Below are positions 34,441-44,200 of a DNA stretch of 64,000 bases, piece by piece (position 1 is the stretch's first letter; each line of letters starts with the position of its first letter). A program made the position numbers and the translations under genes. The notes beneath the pieces are model-generated. The model searched no databases. It was not told the origin of the DNA and saw only the letters and a list, made by a program, of their open reading frames with translations. This stretch comes from Dokdonella immobilis (GTDB taxonomy: Bacteria > Pseudomonadota > Gammaproteobacteria > Xanthomonadales > Rhodanobacteraceae), in assembly GCF_900115085.1 (NCBI RefSeq), contig NZ_FOVF01000014.1, positions 34,697 to 98,696 on the forward strand. Reading direction: 5' to 3'.

Positions 34441-37302
34441 ATGAGCATCGCCGCCCGTCCGCAAGCCATCGAAATCCTCCTGGATTCCCGGTTGTCACGC
34501 CTGGAAACCGTATGCCGGCAGGCCGGGGTGCCGTTCTACGATGACGCCGGGGTCGACAGCCATCTCGAGCGGGTCCTGCTGGCCAGCGACTACGCGTTCG
34601 AGAGCTTTGTCCAGGATCCGCAGTTGCTCGGGCCCGATCTGGTCCGCCTGATGAACGATCCGCGCCACGCCGACGCGCGCGCCACGCCATTCTCACAGCC
34701 ATTGCCCGACGAAGAATTCCGCGCCGAACTGCGGCGCTTCCGGCGCCGCGAGTCGATCCGCCTGATCTGGCGGGACGTCAACGACATCGACCGCATCGAG
34801 ACCACCCTGGCCGCCTCCAGCGTACTGGCCGAAGTCTGCCTCGAAGTCGCCCTGCGCCATGCCGAGCGGCAACTGGCCGAGCGCCACGGCGTGGTCCGCA
34901 ACGAGGCCGGCGAAGTGCAGCGGCTGGTCGTGCTGGCACTCGGCAAGCTCGGTGGCGGCGAACTGAATTTTTCGTCCGATGTCGATCTGGTCCTGGCCTA
35001 CGAGGAAGCCGGTGGCAGCAGCGACGGTGCGCGCGCGCTGGATGCCGAAATCTGGTACTCGCGGCTGAGCCAGCACCTGATCTCGCTGCTCGCCGACCGC
35101 ACTTCCGAAGGTTACGTCTACCGCGTCGACCTGCGCCTGCGGCCGTTCGGCAATGTCGGTCGCGTGGCGCTGTCGTTTTCGGCCATGGAGCAGTACTACC
35201 AGCGCGAGGGTCGCGACTGGGAGCGCTATGCCTGGATCAAGGCGCGGCCGGTCGCCGGCGACAAGGCCGCCGGCAACCGCCTGCTGGCGACCCTGCGCCC
35301 GTTCGTGTTCCGTCGCTATTTCGACTACACGGCGTTTGCCGGCCTGCGCGAAATGAAGGCGCTGATCGACGCCGAAGTGGCGCGTAAGGACCTGGCCGAG
35401 CACATCAAGCTCGGCCCCGGTGGCATCCGCGAAATCGAATTCATCGTCCAGCTCATGCAACTGATCCGCGGCGGTCGCGAACCATCGCTGCGCGTGCGTG
35501 GCCTGCTGCCGGCCCTCTCGGCCTGCGAGCAGCTCGGACTGATCAGCGCCAAGCGCAGCAAGCGGCTGGTCGAGGCCTATCGTTTCCTGCGCCGCCTGGA
35601 AAATCGCGTGCAGATGTTCGCGGATCAGCAAACCCATGAATTGCCGGCCGACCACACCCAGCGCCAGCGTATTGCGCTGGCCCTGGGCCATGCCGCCTGG
35701 GTCGATCTGGTCGCCGCCCTGGATCGCCACCGGGCCGCGGTCAGCGAGGAATTCGACGCAGTGATGGCACCGGCGCAACGCGCACGCACCTCGGCGAAGG
35801 CGGTCGAATGGAACGCGCTCTGGCAACGCTGCGCCAGCAACGGCGTCGATACCGGCGCATTTGTCGAAGCCGGTTTCGATCCGGTCGAGCCGGTCGTTTC
35901 GGCGCTCGAGGGCCTGCTCGGCAGTCCGATCCTGCGTGCCGCATCCGTGCGTTCACGTGAGCGCATCGATCGGGTCATGCCGGCCCTGTTTGGCGCGGCG
36001 GCCGAAAGCGCCGCGCCGAGCGCCTGCCTGGTTCGCCTGATCGGCCTGGTCCACGCGGTCGCCCGGCGCTCGGCCTACCTCGCCCTGCTCGACGAGCAGC
36101 CGGTTGCGCTGAAACGACTGACCGGCGTGTTCGCGGCGAGCGCACTGCTCGCCGCACGCGTGATCGCCCACCCGCTGCTGCTCGACGAGTTGTTCGACGA
36201 CCGCAGCGATGGCCCGCCACCCGATCGCGAGGAGATCGAGGCCGAGATCCTGCGCCGCCTCGGCTCGGTCGCCGATCACGACCTCGAGCGCGAAATCGAA
36301 CTGGTCCAGGAACAGCGCCTGGCCGCGCATTTCCGCATCGGCCTGGCTTTTCTCGGCAAGCGCATCGATGCGATGCAGACGGCGCGCGCACTCGCCGCGG
36401 TCGCCGAAGCGGTGCTCGCCACCGTGCTGCGCATCGCCGAACGCGACCTGATCGCCGCGCACGGGCATATCGACGATCGACTCGGCGAGGGTGCCGGCAT
36501 GGCCGTGATCGGCTACGGCAGCCTCGGCGGCATCGAACTCGGCTTCGGCTCGGATCTCGATCTCGTCTTCATCTACGACGGCAGCCACGCCGCGCTCGAA
36601 TCGGATGGCGACAAGCCGCTCGAGGGCGCTCGCTACTATGCCCGTCTCGCGCAGCGTTTCGTGCACCTGCTGACCATGCTGACGCGCTCGGGTCGGCTCT
36701 ACGAAATCGACATCCGCCTGCGCCCCGACGGCGGCACCGGCCTGCTCGTCACCAGCCTCGAGGCCTATGCCGCCTACCAGCAGGAGCGCGCCTGGACCTG
36801 GGAGCACCAGGCCCTGGTCCGGGCCCGCGCGGTCGCCGGCGACGTCGCCCTCGGTCGGCGCTTTACCGAGGCCCGCGCCCACGCCCTCGATGCCCGCGTC
36901 TACGGCGGCGAACTGCGTCGCCAGATCGTCGACATGCGCACGCGCTGGCGCAAGGAAAGCGATCGTTCGAACGCGCAGGTGCTCGATCTCAAGCAGGGCC
37001 TCGGCGCCCTCGTCGACATAGAATTCCTGATGCAGGCCATCGTCCTCGAGCACGCCTCGGTCCAGCCGCGCCTGCTCGGCGTCACCAATACCGCCGACCT
37101 GATCGACGTTGCCGCCAATGCCAGCCTGATCGACGCGCGCCAGGCGGAAATCCTGCGCGAGGCGCACATGCTGATGCTGGCCCGCTCGCTGGCCAACAAG
37201 CTCGATGCACGGCCGCGCCTGGCGCCGCGCGATGACGAACTCGACAACGCCACCCGCCGGGTCCTCGAGGTCGCGCGCGAGCTGGACCTGGCCTTCGACT
37301 GA
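34441..37302 (+). CDS. glnE: Bifunctional glutamine synthetase adenylyltransferase/deadenylase GlnE
   Basis: Controls glutamine synthetase by adding or removing AMP in response to PII. The 953 residues contain two nucleotidyltransferase domains: the N-terminal deadenylase with GKLGGGELNFSSDVDL and the C-terminal adenylylase with GYGSLGGIELGFGSDLDL, each followed by its helical regulatory segment. Length and order match E. coli GlnE. ATG 34441 (MSIAARPQ) is preferred over an earlier in-frame ATG. No glnA or glnB is nearby. Confidence 0.96.
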   Translation: MSIAARPQAIEILLDSRLSRLETVCRQAGVPFYDDAGVDSHLERVLLASDYAFESFVQDPQLLGPDLVRLMNDPRHADARATPFSQPLPDEEFRAELRRFRRRESIRLIWRDVNDIDRIETTLAASSVLAEVCLEVALRHAERQLAERHGVVRNEAGEVQRLVVLALGKLGGGELNFSSDVDLVLAYEEAGGSSDGARALDAEIWYSRLSQHLISLLADRTSEGYVYRVDLRLRPFGNVGRVALSFSAMEQYYQREGRDWERYAWIKARPVAGDKAAGNRLLATLRPFVFRRYFDYTAFAGLREMKALIDAEVARKDLAEHIKLGPGGIREIEFIVQLMQLIRGGREPSLRVRGLLPALSACEQLGLISAKRSKRLVEAYRFLRRLENRVQMFADQQTHELPADHTQRQRIALALGHAAWVDLVAALDRHRAAVSEEFDAVMAPAQRARTSAKAVEWNALWQRCASNGVDTGAFVEAGFDPVEPVVSALEGLLGSPILRAASVRSRERIDRVMPALFGAAAESAAPSACLVRLIGLVHAVARRSAYLALLDEQPVALKRLTGVFAASALLAARVIAHPLLLDELFDDRSDGPPPDREEIEAEILRRLGSVADHDLEREIELVQEQRLAAHFRIGLAFLGKRIDAMQTARALAAVAEAVLATVLRIAERDLIAAHGHIDDRLGEGAGMAVIGYGSLGGIELGFGSDLDLVFIYDGSHAALESDGDKPLEGARYYARLAQRFVHLLTMLTRSGRLYEIDIRLRPDGGTGLLVTSLEAYAAYQQERAWTWEHQALVRARAVAGDVALGRRFTEARAHALDARVYGGELRRQIVDMRTRWRKESDRSNAQVLDLKQGLGALVDIEFLMQAIVLEHASVQPRLLGVTNTADLIDVAANASLIDARQAEILREAHMLMLARSLANKLDARPRLAPRDDELDNATRRVLEVARELDLAFD

Positions 37303-37465
37303 TTGCGGTGTTCAAAAGCGCAGCGCCCGGAATCGAACAGCGAAGAGCGATCCATTCGCCGCGCGGCGGTCGGGTGTCCTGCCTGGGAAGACGCTCCGGC
37401 GCATGCCAAGGACCCCACCATGCATGCCGGGGCCTCGTCCCTGGTTTTGCCGCGCGACGATTCAA

Positions 37466-38458
37466 TCAGGCGGCTGGCGGACCAGATGGCCTGCGTTGCC
37501 AGAGCGCGCGGATGCGGGCGGCAACCTGAGCCGTCTCGCGCAGCGGGAGGCCTTGCGTCGGATCGTCGTCATCAAGGGCTGAGAGGCGACCGCTTCCAAT
37601 CAGGGCCTGATGGAAATCACCAAGCTTGCCGACCACCGGCCGTGCAGCGAACGCATGCACTGGAACCGGGGTCGCGCAGGCTTCGGAGATCATGTTGACC
37701 GAATCGGCAGTAACGATGATGCGATCGGCCCAGGCGAGGATGCCGGGGTAGGGATTCTCGCCATCTTCGGGCCCTGCCCAGAGGATCCCTGGCCAGGCCG
37801 CGAATTGCCGGCGCAACGCGGCGATGCGATCGGCGGGCGTGCGTCGCGAAGCACTGACCAGGAAGCTGCCGCCCTGTCTTTCAAAAAGCCCGGCAAGCGC
37901 GCGATGAAGGGCCTCGAAATAGCCGTCATCGAGGGTCTGCGCCGAATTCGAGGCGCCGATCAATACGGCCGTCCTCGGTGCCGGACATTGGCCCAGCCTG
38001 GAAAAGCGCGCACGTCCGGCCGCGAGCCAGGCATCGTCGACGGGATTGAGCGCGCCGAGGGTCTCGATCAGGTTGCTCGCCGAGAGGCGGTCGTGGCGGG
38101 GGGCGACGACGACGTCGAACAGATCGGGTGAGACGCGTGGATCGAGGATCTGCACGGTGAAGCAGCGGCCCTTGCTCCAGCCGCGCAGGCAGCGCGTCAG
38201 CAGGGCCGCGCGGCGGCCGCAGCCGATCGCGATGTCGGGCCAGGGCGGATCTATCGGGCCGTGGTCCTGGTCGCGCAAGGCCCGCCTGGCAGCCCACGTC
38301 AGTCGTGGCGCGAGTGCAGCCCAGGGTTGCGCCACGGAAAGGCGCAGGATGCGCGGCTTCAGATCGAGCGCCTGGGCCAGGGCCAGCGCCTGGCGCTCGT
38401 TGCCGGCGGCGCCGTCGCTGATGACCCAGCAACTCGATTTGCAATCCTCAGAAGACAA
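37466..38458 (-). CDS. ELM1/DUF1022 family protein (putative nucleoside-diphosphate-sugar handling)
   Basis: A 330-residue protein of the bacterial ELM1 (mitochondrial fission ELM1-like) family with a GT-B-like pattern: CWVISDGAAGNERQALALAQAL at the N-terminus, a central VLIGASN and a C-terminal DSVNMISEACATPVPVHAF, which resembles the donor-binding part of glycosyltransferases. Role in bacteria is not established; an envelope glycan function has been suggested by fold. It converges with glnE and diverges from the RutE-like gene. Confidence 0.82.
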   Translation of the reverse strand: MSSEDCKSSCWVISDGAAGNERQALALAQALDLKPRILRLSVAQPWAALAPRLTWAARRALRDQDHGPIDPPWPDIAIGCGRRAALLTRCLRGWSKGRCFTVQILDPRVSPDLFDVVVAPRHDRLSASNLIETLGALNPVDDAWLAAGRARFSRLGQCPAPRTAVLIGASNSAQTLDDGYFEALHRALAGLFERQGGSFLVSASRRTPADRIAALRRQFAAWPGILWAGPEDGENPYPGILAWADRIIVTADSVNMISEACATPVPVHAFAARPVVGKLGDFHQALIGSGRLSALDDDDPTQGLPLRETAQVAARIRALWQRRPSGPPAA

Positions 38459-38642
38459 TCAGGTTCTCTTCGCTATCATGCCCGCTACTCCCGCTTGCCC
38501 GATGGCGCGACGCCACGCCGCAGAATTGGCATTGTCCACCAGACGGCAGCAATCCGTTCTGCTTCGTTGCGTTGAACCCGCGCCATTCGCCCCTAGACTT
38601 TAACCCGGGCAGGGACGACCTGTTCGGCTGACAGGAGTTTCG

Positions 38643-39245
38643 ATGAAGAGTCCCCTTAACGATTTCGCCCTCGACCAGATTTTCCGCGCCGCGCGCACCT
38701 ATCGCCGCTCCGCCGATGCCTGGCTTGACCAGGCGGTGCCCGATGCCTTGCTGAAACAAGCCTACGACCTGGCGAAGCTCGGCCCGACCAGTGCCAATAC
38801 CCAGCCGATGCGCGTGGTCTTCGTACGTTCGCCGGAGGCCAAGGAAAAGCTGCGTGCTGCGTTGTCCGAGTCGAACGTGGCCCAGACCATGGCCGCGCCG
38901 GCCACCGCCATCGTCGCTGCCGACCATGCCTTCTACGAATTCCTGCCGCGTCTATACAAAGAGGAGGATGCGGTGCCGTGGTTCAAGGGCAAGCCCGATG
39001 CGATCGCGGCGACAGCATTCCGCAATTCGAGCCTGCAGGGCGCCTACCTGATCATCGCCCTGCGTGCGCTGGGCCTCGATTGCGGCCCGATGTCGGGTTT
39101 CAGCAATGCCAAGGTCGATGCCGCCTTCTTCGAAGGTACCTCGATCAAGTCGAACTTCCTGATCAATATCGGCTACGGCAATCCCGCCGTGCTGCGTGCG
39201 CGCGAAGAGCGCTTTGCGTTCGATGAGGCCTGCCGCATCGAATGA
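38643..39245 (+). CDS. RutE-like malonic semialdehyde reductase (nitroreductase family)
   Basis: A 200-residue FMN enzyme of the HadB/RutE group: DQIFRAARTYRRSADAWLDQ at the N-terminus, LGPTSANTQPMRVVFVRS for FMN binding, and GLDCGPMSGFSNAKVD near the C-terminus. E. coli RutE reduces malonic semialdehyde in pyrimidine breakdown, but no other rut genes are present, so a general enal or semialdehyde detoxification role is as likely. The YceI gene follows after 23 bases, probably in the same transcript. Confidence 0.88.
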   Translation: MKSPLNDFALDQIFRAARTYRRSADAWLDQAVPDALLKQAYDLAKLGPTSANTQPMRVVFVRSPEAKEKLRAALSESNVAQTMAAPATAIVAADHAFYEFLPRLYKEEDAVPWFKGKPDAIAATAFRNSSLQGAYLIIALRALGLDCGPMSGFSNAKVDAAFFEGTSIKSNFLINIGYGNPAVLRAREERFAFDEACRIE

Positions 39246-39268
39246 TTTTTTCCAGACGGAGAGAACCC

Positions 39269-39859
39269 ATGTTCCAGAAAACCCTGCTTGCCGCAGCGCT
39301 CGCGCTGACTTCGGCCTCGGCCTTCGCCGCTGCCGAGACCTACACGATCGATGGCACCCACACCCAGGCAAATTTCACCTGGAATCATTTCGGCTTTTCC
39401 AATCCGAGTGCCGGATTCGACAAGATCGAAGGCACGATCCGCTTCGACGCCGACGACGTCGCGAGTTCTGCGGTCGACGTGACAATCGAGATCGACAGCC
39501 TCAACAGCCACGTGCCCAAGCTCGACACCCATCTGAAGAGCGCCGATTTCTTCGACGTCGAGAAATATCCGACCGCCACGTTCAAGAGCACCAAGGTCGA
39601 GAAGGGCGCCAGCGCCGGCACATTCAAGGTAACCGGAGACCTGACCCTGCATGGGGTGACCAGGCCGGTGGTCCTCGAAGCCACGCTCAACGGTATCGGC
39701 GAACATCCGATGAAGAAGGTGTCGGCCATTGGTTTCGATGGCCACACCACGGTCAAGCGCAGCGATTTCGGCATGGGCGCCTACGTGCCGAACGTCAGCG
39801 ACGAGGTGCGTATCAGCCTGACCACCGAGGCGACGGCCGCAAAGAGCGACGCAAAATAA
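39269..39859 (+). CDS. YceI-family periplasmic lipocalin-like protein
   Basis: A 196-residue exported protein: signal peptide MFQKTLLAAALALTSASAFA, then the YceI barrel (YTIDGTHTQANFTWNHFGFS, LKSADFFDVEKYPTATFKS, DLTLHGVTRPV). YceI proteins bind isoprenoid-type hydrophobic ligands and E. coli YceI is base-induced. ATG 39269 is chosen over an earlier in-frame ATG because it starts the signal peptide and has CGGAGAG upstream. Confidence 0.93.
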   Translation: MFQKTLLAAALALTSASAFAAAETYTIDGTHTQANFTWNHFGFSNPSAGFDKIEGTIRFDADDVASSAVDVTIEIDSLNSHVPKLDTHLKSADFFDVEKYPTATFKSTKVEKGASAGTFKVTGDLTLHGVTRPVVLEATLNGIGEHPMKKVSAIGFDGHTTVKRSDFGMGAYVPNVSDEVRISLTTEATAAKSDAK

Positions 39860-40029
39860 CTTGGTGAGACGGTGCGGGTAGCCGGGCCGCCGCCATGGTG
39901 TCCCGGCTGACCCGGCCCGGCGGGGGCGGGAACGTCTTTCCGGCCGGATCCGTTTCACGAGCGGGTGGTCGTGCCTGCAAGCTTGGCCGCAGACGTGGCC
40001 GGGGAGAACGAATCCGGCCGATACCGGAC

Positions 40030-41298
40030 TCAGCCGTTCTTGACGCCCTGGTCCTTCAACGACTCGAGACCGGCCAGGTCGAGCGAGGACAGCGCCGACT
40101 TCAGCACGTTCATGTCGAGGCCTTCGCCACTGCCGTTCAGCTTGACCGCGAAACGGTCGCCGAGAACGATGCCGAATTCGCCGTTGTGGCTGTTGTTGTC
40201 CCAGCGTTCGTTGACCAGACGGCCATCCTGCTTGTAGGTCTTCTCGTAGCCGTAGGCCGTTTCCTTCTCGGTCTCGATGCCGGCGAAGCCGGCCAGGGCC
40301 ATGATGCCCTTGGCTCCACCCATGTCGGTGATCTCGAGCTCGAGACGATTGTCGTTGGCGTCGCGGTAGGTGGCACGTCCCGTGCTGACCTGGACGCCCA
40401 TGGCGCCATTGCGTTCGACCGAGATCGATTCGCGCTTGAAGCCGGCCAGCTTCTCGGGCAGGAACGGCTTGATCGCATCGGGCGCCAGGGCCTCAACCTG
40501 GCTGCCGCCGCCGAGCATGGTACCCAGCATCGCGCTGGCCGCCTCGGCCTGCGCATCGGCATCGCCGCTGCGCTTGGCCGCCTCCATCTTCTTGCCCTGC
40601 TGTTCCATCTGCTGGCCCAGCGCGGCCAGCTTGCCGAGCGCGCTGTCGGTATCGATGGAGACGTTGCTGCCGCTGTCGCCGATCCTGACCGCATTGCCGA
40701 CCGCGGCACCCATGGTTCCGGCCGCCGTGATGCCGCCGACGATCATGCCGAGGATGATACTGAGGACGAAGCCGATCAGGACCGTGACGATGGTGTAGCC
40801 GACCGCCTTGTCCTGCGGGCAGCGCATCGTGTTGGGCAGCCCGAGGAAAAGCAGGTAGGCGCCATAGAAGAAGCCGGCCCAGACGATCAGCCAGCCGATC
40901 CATGGCACGATCACGGCAACGCCCGCGACCCAGCCGGCCGTGGACATGTAGGCAGCCGTCTTCAGGGCCTGGATCTGGTTCTTCTCGCCACCGAAGGTCG
41001 GCGCCAGCGCATCGATGATCAGGCCGATCAGGTAGACCACGGCGAGTGCCAGCGCGTAGGCGACGATCATGCCGATGATGCCGCTGACGATTGGCGTGCG
41101 GGCGGTGAATCCGAACGCGCTGTACCCGATCAGGCTGCCCTTGATGAAGCCGGCGATCGCCGGGATCGCGGCCAGCACGACGATGTAGTTCTTGTACAGA
41201 TTGGCAACCGTCTCCTGCTCGGCCGCGATCACCGGCCATTCGGTCTTTGGTGACATCAGGATGGCTTGGGCGCGTGCAATGAGCTTTCCGAAATCCAT
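40030..41298 (-). CDS. Yip1-family membrane protein with long C-terminal domain
   Basis: A 422-residue protein. The first about 200 residues form a Yip1-type domain with five hydrophobic segments (start MDFGKLIARAQAILMSPKTEW). The rest is soluble: a Gly/Ala-rich patch, a Gln/Lys-rich helix (EQQGKKMEAAKRSGDADAQA) and a beta-rich region ending NG. The C-terminal part is not one I recognise. A 16-base perfect palindrome sits 33 bases upstream of the start codon. Function unknown. Confidence 0.8.
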   Translation of the reverse strand: MDFGKLIARAQAILMSPKTEWPVIAAEQETVANLYKNYIVVLAAIPAIAGFIKGSLIGYSAFGFTARTPIVSGIIGMIVAYALALAVVYLIGLIIDALAPTFGGEKNQIQALKTAAYMSTAGWVAGVAVIVPWIGWLIVWAGFFYGAYLLFLGLPNTMRCPQDKAVGYTIVTVLIGFVLSIILGMIVGGITAAGTMGAAVGNAVRIGDSGSNVSIDTDSALGKLAALGQQMEQQGKKMEAAKRSGDADAQAEAASAMLGTMLGGGSQVEALAPDAIKPFLPEKLAGFKRESISVERNGAMGVQVSTGRATYRDANDNRLELEITDMGGAKGIMALAGFAGIETEKETAYGYEKTYKQDGRLVNERWDNNSHNGEFGIVLGDRFAVKLNGSGEGLDMNVLKSALSSLDLAGLESLKDQGVKNG

Positions 41299-41330
41299 TG
41301 GTTTCTCCCCTACGTTGGTGGATTGAGGCG

Positions 41331-41346
41331 ATGCACTGCAGTGCAT
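41331..41346. promoter_or_regulatory. 16-base perfect palindrome upstream of Yip1-family gene
   Basis: ATGCACTGCAGTGCAT is an exact palindrome in the 200-base divergent gap between the Yip1-family gene and the zf-CHCC gene. Its position 33 bases before the Yip1-family start suits an operator overlapping the leader or promoter. No regulator is recognisable nearby. Confidence 0.5.
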
Positions 41347-41498
41347 TCACCCGGGCATTCTAGGCGTTTGAGTTCGGCAAGGTTGCCCGACCGCGGAGGG
41401 TCGGGCTGCGAATCGGCCCACACGCCAATTGTGACGCACTTGGCACAATCCATGCTGCTAAACTGTCTGACTATCGTCTTTTTCTGGAGTCTGGGCGT

Positions 41499-41708
41499 AT
41501 GTCGTTGCGCAATCCAGCGGTCGAACCGCGCTTGCCGGCCAATGCCGAGAACCGCTACCCGGTGAAGCGTTCGGATTTGCCCCTGAGCTGTCCGATGCCC
41601 GCAATGGCGCTGTGGAACTCGCATCCCAAGGTCTATCTGCCGATCGAGGAGCAGGGCGGAAACGCCAAATGTCCGTATTGCGGGGCCGAATTCGTGCTGG
41701 AAAGCTGA
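41499..41708 (+). CDS. Small zinc-finger protein (zf-CHCC, NDUFS6-like)
   Basis: A 69-residue protein. LSCPMPAMALWNSHPKVYLPI followed by CPYCGAEFVL shows the C-x(8+)-H-x(n)-C-x2-C ligands of the zf-CHCC family, related to the NDUFS6 subunit of complex I. Often found near envelope or branched-chain amino acid genes in xanthomonads; exact role unknown. It is followed after 42 bases by the GT4 glycosyltransferase. Confidence 0.88.
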   Translation: MSLRNPAVEPRLPANAENRYPVKRSDLPLSCPMPAMALWNSHPKVYLPIEEQGGNAKCPYCGAEFVLES

Positions 41709-41750
41709 AAAAACCGGCGCACCGATCCCACTGCCGATGCCGAGGCCGTT

Positions 41751-42911
41751 TTGTCCGAACCTGGTCCGAATCTGACACCCCGGCGCCTGTGCGTTGCGCA
41801 ACTGGTGCCGGCACTCGTTTCCGGCGGAGCCGAACGCTCGACGCTGGAAATCGGCCGAGCCCTGGTCGAGGCGGGCCATGAATCGATCGTGATTTCGGGC
41901 GGTGGCCGCCTGGTCGGACAACTCGAGGCCGAGGGCAGCCGTCACATCGAGCTGCCGATCGGGCGTAAATCGTTGCGCACGCTGACCCTGGTGCCGCGCC
42001 TGCGCTCGATCCTCGCCGAGGTTGGCGCCGACATCGTGCATGCGCGCTCGCGGCTGCCGGCCTGGATCGGCTGGCATGCGCTGCGCAAGATCGGCCCGCC
42101 TCGGCCGCATTTCGTCACCACCGTGCACGGACTCAATTCGCCGGGCTGGTACAGCGGCATCATGGCCCGCGGCGACCGCGTGATCTGCGTTTCGAACATG
42201 GTCCGCGACCATGTGCTCCGCCACTACCGCGATACCAATCCTGCGCGTCTGGTGTTGATCCCGCGCGGCGTCGACGCCATTGAGTTCCCGTTCGGCCACC
42301 AGCCCGATGACGACTGGCGCACGCGCTTTTTTGCCGAGTTTCCTCGGCTCGAGGGCGCTCCGTTGCTGACCCTGCCGGCGCGCGGAACCCGACTGAAAGG
42401 CCACGCCGATGCGATCAGACTGCTGGCCGACCTCAAGGAGCGCGGAGTCGATGCGCGCCTGCTGCTGCTCGGTGCGCGCGAGCCTGGTCGAGAGTCCTAT
42501 GTGACCGAGCTCGAGGGCCTCGCCGAAAAACTCGGCGTCGCCCCCGACATGGTCATCTCGGCACCACGCGAGGACGTCCGTGATGTCATGGCCGTGTCGA
42601 CCCTGATCCTGCAGCTGAGCACCCAGCGCGAGTCGTTCGGGCGCACCGTGATAGAGGCCCTGTCGCTGTGCCGGCCGGTGCTCGGCTACGCCCATGGCGG
42701 CGTCGGCGAACTGCTGACTGACCTGTATCCCGCCGGACGCGTTCCTGCCGGCGACCGCGCGCGCCTGGTCGAGCGTGCCGCCGAGTTGATGCGTGCGGCA
42801 CCGGCGATCCAGCCGCTGACCCGCTATCGTCTTTCCGACATGCAGGAGGCCACCCTGGGCCTCTACCGGGAAATCGCCGCCGAACCGCTGCGTCGACGCA
42901 GCGACCGATGA
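41751..42911 (+). CDS. Family 4 glycosyltransferase (LPS/polysaccharide)
   Basis: A 386-residue GT-B enzyme: N-terminal VPALVSGGAERSTLEIGRAL acceptor region, the central IPRGVD hinge motif, and a C-terminal E-x7-E motif in RESFGRTVIEALSLCRPVLG. The start is TTG at 41751; the first ATG in frame is far inside. It overlaps the O-antigen ligase-like gene by 4 bases (ATGA), so the two are translationally coupled and likely act on the same glycan. The sugar donor cannot be inferred. Confidence 0.88.
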   Translation: MSEPGPNLTPRRLCVAQLVPALVSGGAERSTLEIGRALVEAGHESIVISGGGRLVGQLEAEGSRHIELPIGRKSLRTLTLVPRLRSILAEVGADIVHARSRLPAWIGWHALRKIGPPRPHFVTTVHGLNSPGWYSGIMARGDRVICVSNMVRDHVLRHYRDTNPARLVLIPRGVDAIEFPFGHQPDDDWRTRFFAEFPRLEGAPLLTLPARGTRLKGHADAIRLLADLKERGVDARLLLLGAREPGRESYVTELEGLAEKLGVAPDMVISAPREDVRDVMAVSTLILQLSTQRESFGRTVIEALSLCRPVLGYAHGGVGELLTDLYPAGRVPAGDRARLVERAAELMRAAPAIQPLTRYRLSDMQEATLGLYREIAAEPLRRRSDR

Positions 42912-44200
42912 TGCTTGCGAGTCCGCAGCGACGCGGCGAACTGGCGGCGTTGCTGGTGGTGCTCGGCGTTCTCGTCCTGCTGCCGATCGGACGCAGCTCG
43001 GAGCTGCCGGTTCTGGTTGCCGCGCTGGTCGGTCTTGGCCTGCTCGTGCGCTATCGCAGTTCCTTGTTGAGCGATGCGGGCCTGCGCCTGATCCTGATCC
43101 TGTTTGCCTGCTACTGGCTGCCGATCGTCTTTTCGGGTTTTGCTGCCGTGGCCCCGGCCAAGACCTGGATGACGGCGCTGGAGACCTTGCGCTTCCTGCC
43201 GCTCGCGGTGTTCGTGGCATGGGCATTGCGCAGAGCCGAGGTCTGGCCGGCCGTGCACGTCTCGATAGCGGCGATCTGCGGACTCTGGCTGGTCGACGCA
43301 TGGATCCAGTATCTGACCGGCAACAGTCTTGGCGGCGCGCCGGAAGCCGAACGCCTGGCCGGTATCTTCGGCGCCGGCAACCTCAAGCTCGGCCCGGTGC
43401 TGGCGACGCTCGCGCCGTTCCTGCTGCTGGTGGCGCGAGAGCGCACCGGCCGGCTCGGACTCCTGCTCGCTTTCGTCGCCTTGCTGATTCCGATACTGCT
43501 CGCCGGCTCGCGCGCGGCATGGCTTTCCTATGCCCTGGTCTGCGTCGTCTTCGCCTGGCGCGAGACGCGGGACTTCCGGCGTTTCCTGCCGCTGCTGATC
43601 GGCGTGTTGCTCGGCGTCGCCTTCAGCATCGGCATGGCCTGGCGCGGATCAGCCGGCTTCGGTGCGCGCATCGAGCGCAGCTTGCTGGCATTGCAGGGAA
43701 CCTCGGCGGCCATCGACGACGCCTCGGCCGGTCGGCTCAGCATCTGGCAGACCGCCTACGCGATGATCCGGGCGCATCCGCTGACCGGCGTCGGCGCGCG
43801 CGGCTTCCGCTACGACTATCCGCAGCACGCGGCGCCCGGCGATCGCTTCGTCGATGCCAGAACCGGTGTCGGGGCCTCGCATGCACACCAGGTCGTGCTC
43901 GAAGTGCTTAGCGAGACCGGACTGGTCGGTTTCCTCTTCTGGACGCTCGGCGTCACCGTGGCGATTCGCGCCTGGCGACGGGCGAGGCCGGCGCAGAGAG
44001 CCCGGGCCTTCGCGCCGGGTCTGGCCCTGGTCGCGATGTGCTTTCCGCTGAATACCCACCTGGCCTTTTACTCGGCCTGGTGGGGGCTATTCTTCTGGTG
44101 GCTGCTGGCGCTCTTCACCGCGGCCCTCGCCGCTGCCGCGCAGCAGGCTGATGGCGATGCCGCCAACCACCGCGGCGGCGCCGATCAGCACGCTCCATAG
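42908..44200 (+). CDS. O-antigen ligase / Wzy-like membrane protein
   Basis: A 430-residue polytopic protein with about ten hydrophobic segments and a large periplasmic loop carrying HPLTGVGARGFRYDYPQH, typical of the Wzy_C/WaaL family (conserved H near residue 285-330 and the Arg-rich AWRG stretch). Probable role: ligation or polymerisation of polysaccharide at lipid A-core. It is coupled to the GT4 gene. Its last 114 bases overlap the convergent DUF3999 gene on the other strand, which is long for a bacterial overlap. Confidence 0.87.
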   Translation: MMLASPQRRGELAALLVVLGVLVLLPIGRSSELPVLVAALVGLGLLVRYRSSLLSDAGLRLILILFACYWLPIVFSGFAAVAPAKTWMTALETLRFLPLAVFVAWALRRAEVWPAVHVSIAAICGLWLVDAWIQYLTGNSLGGAPEAERLAGIFGAGNLKLGPVLATLAPFLLLVARERTGRLGLLLAFVALLIPILLAGSRAAWLSYALVCVVFAWRETRDFRRFLPLLIGVLLGVAFSIGMAWRGSAGFGARIERSLLALQGTSAAIDDASAGRLSIWQTAYAMIRAHPLTGVGARGFRYDYPQHAAPGDRFVDARTGVGASHAHQVVLEVLSETGLVGFLFWTLGVTVAIRAWRRARPAQRARAFAPGLALVAMCFPLNTHLAFYSAWWGLFFWWLLALFTAALAAAAQQADGDAANHRGGADQHAP

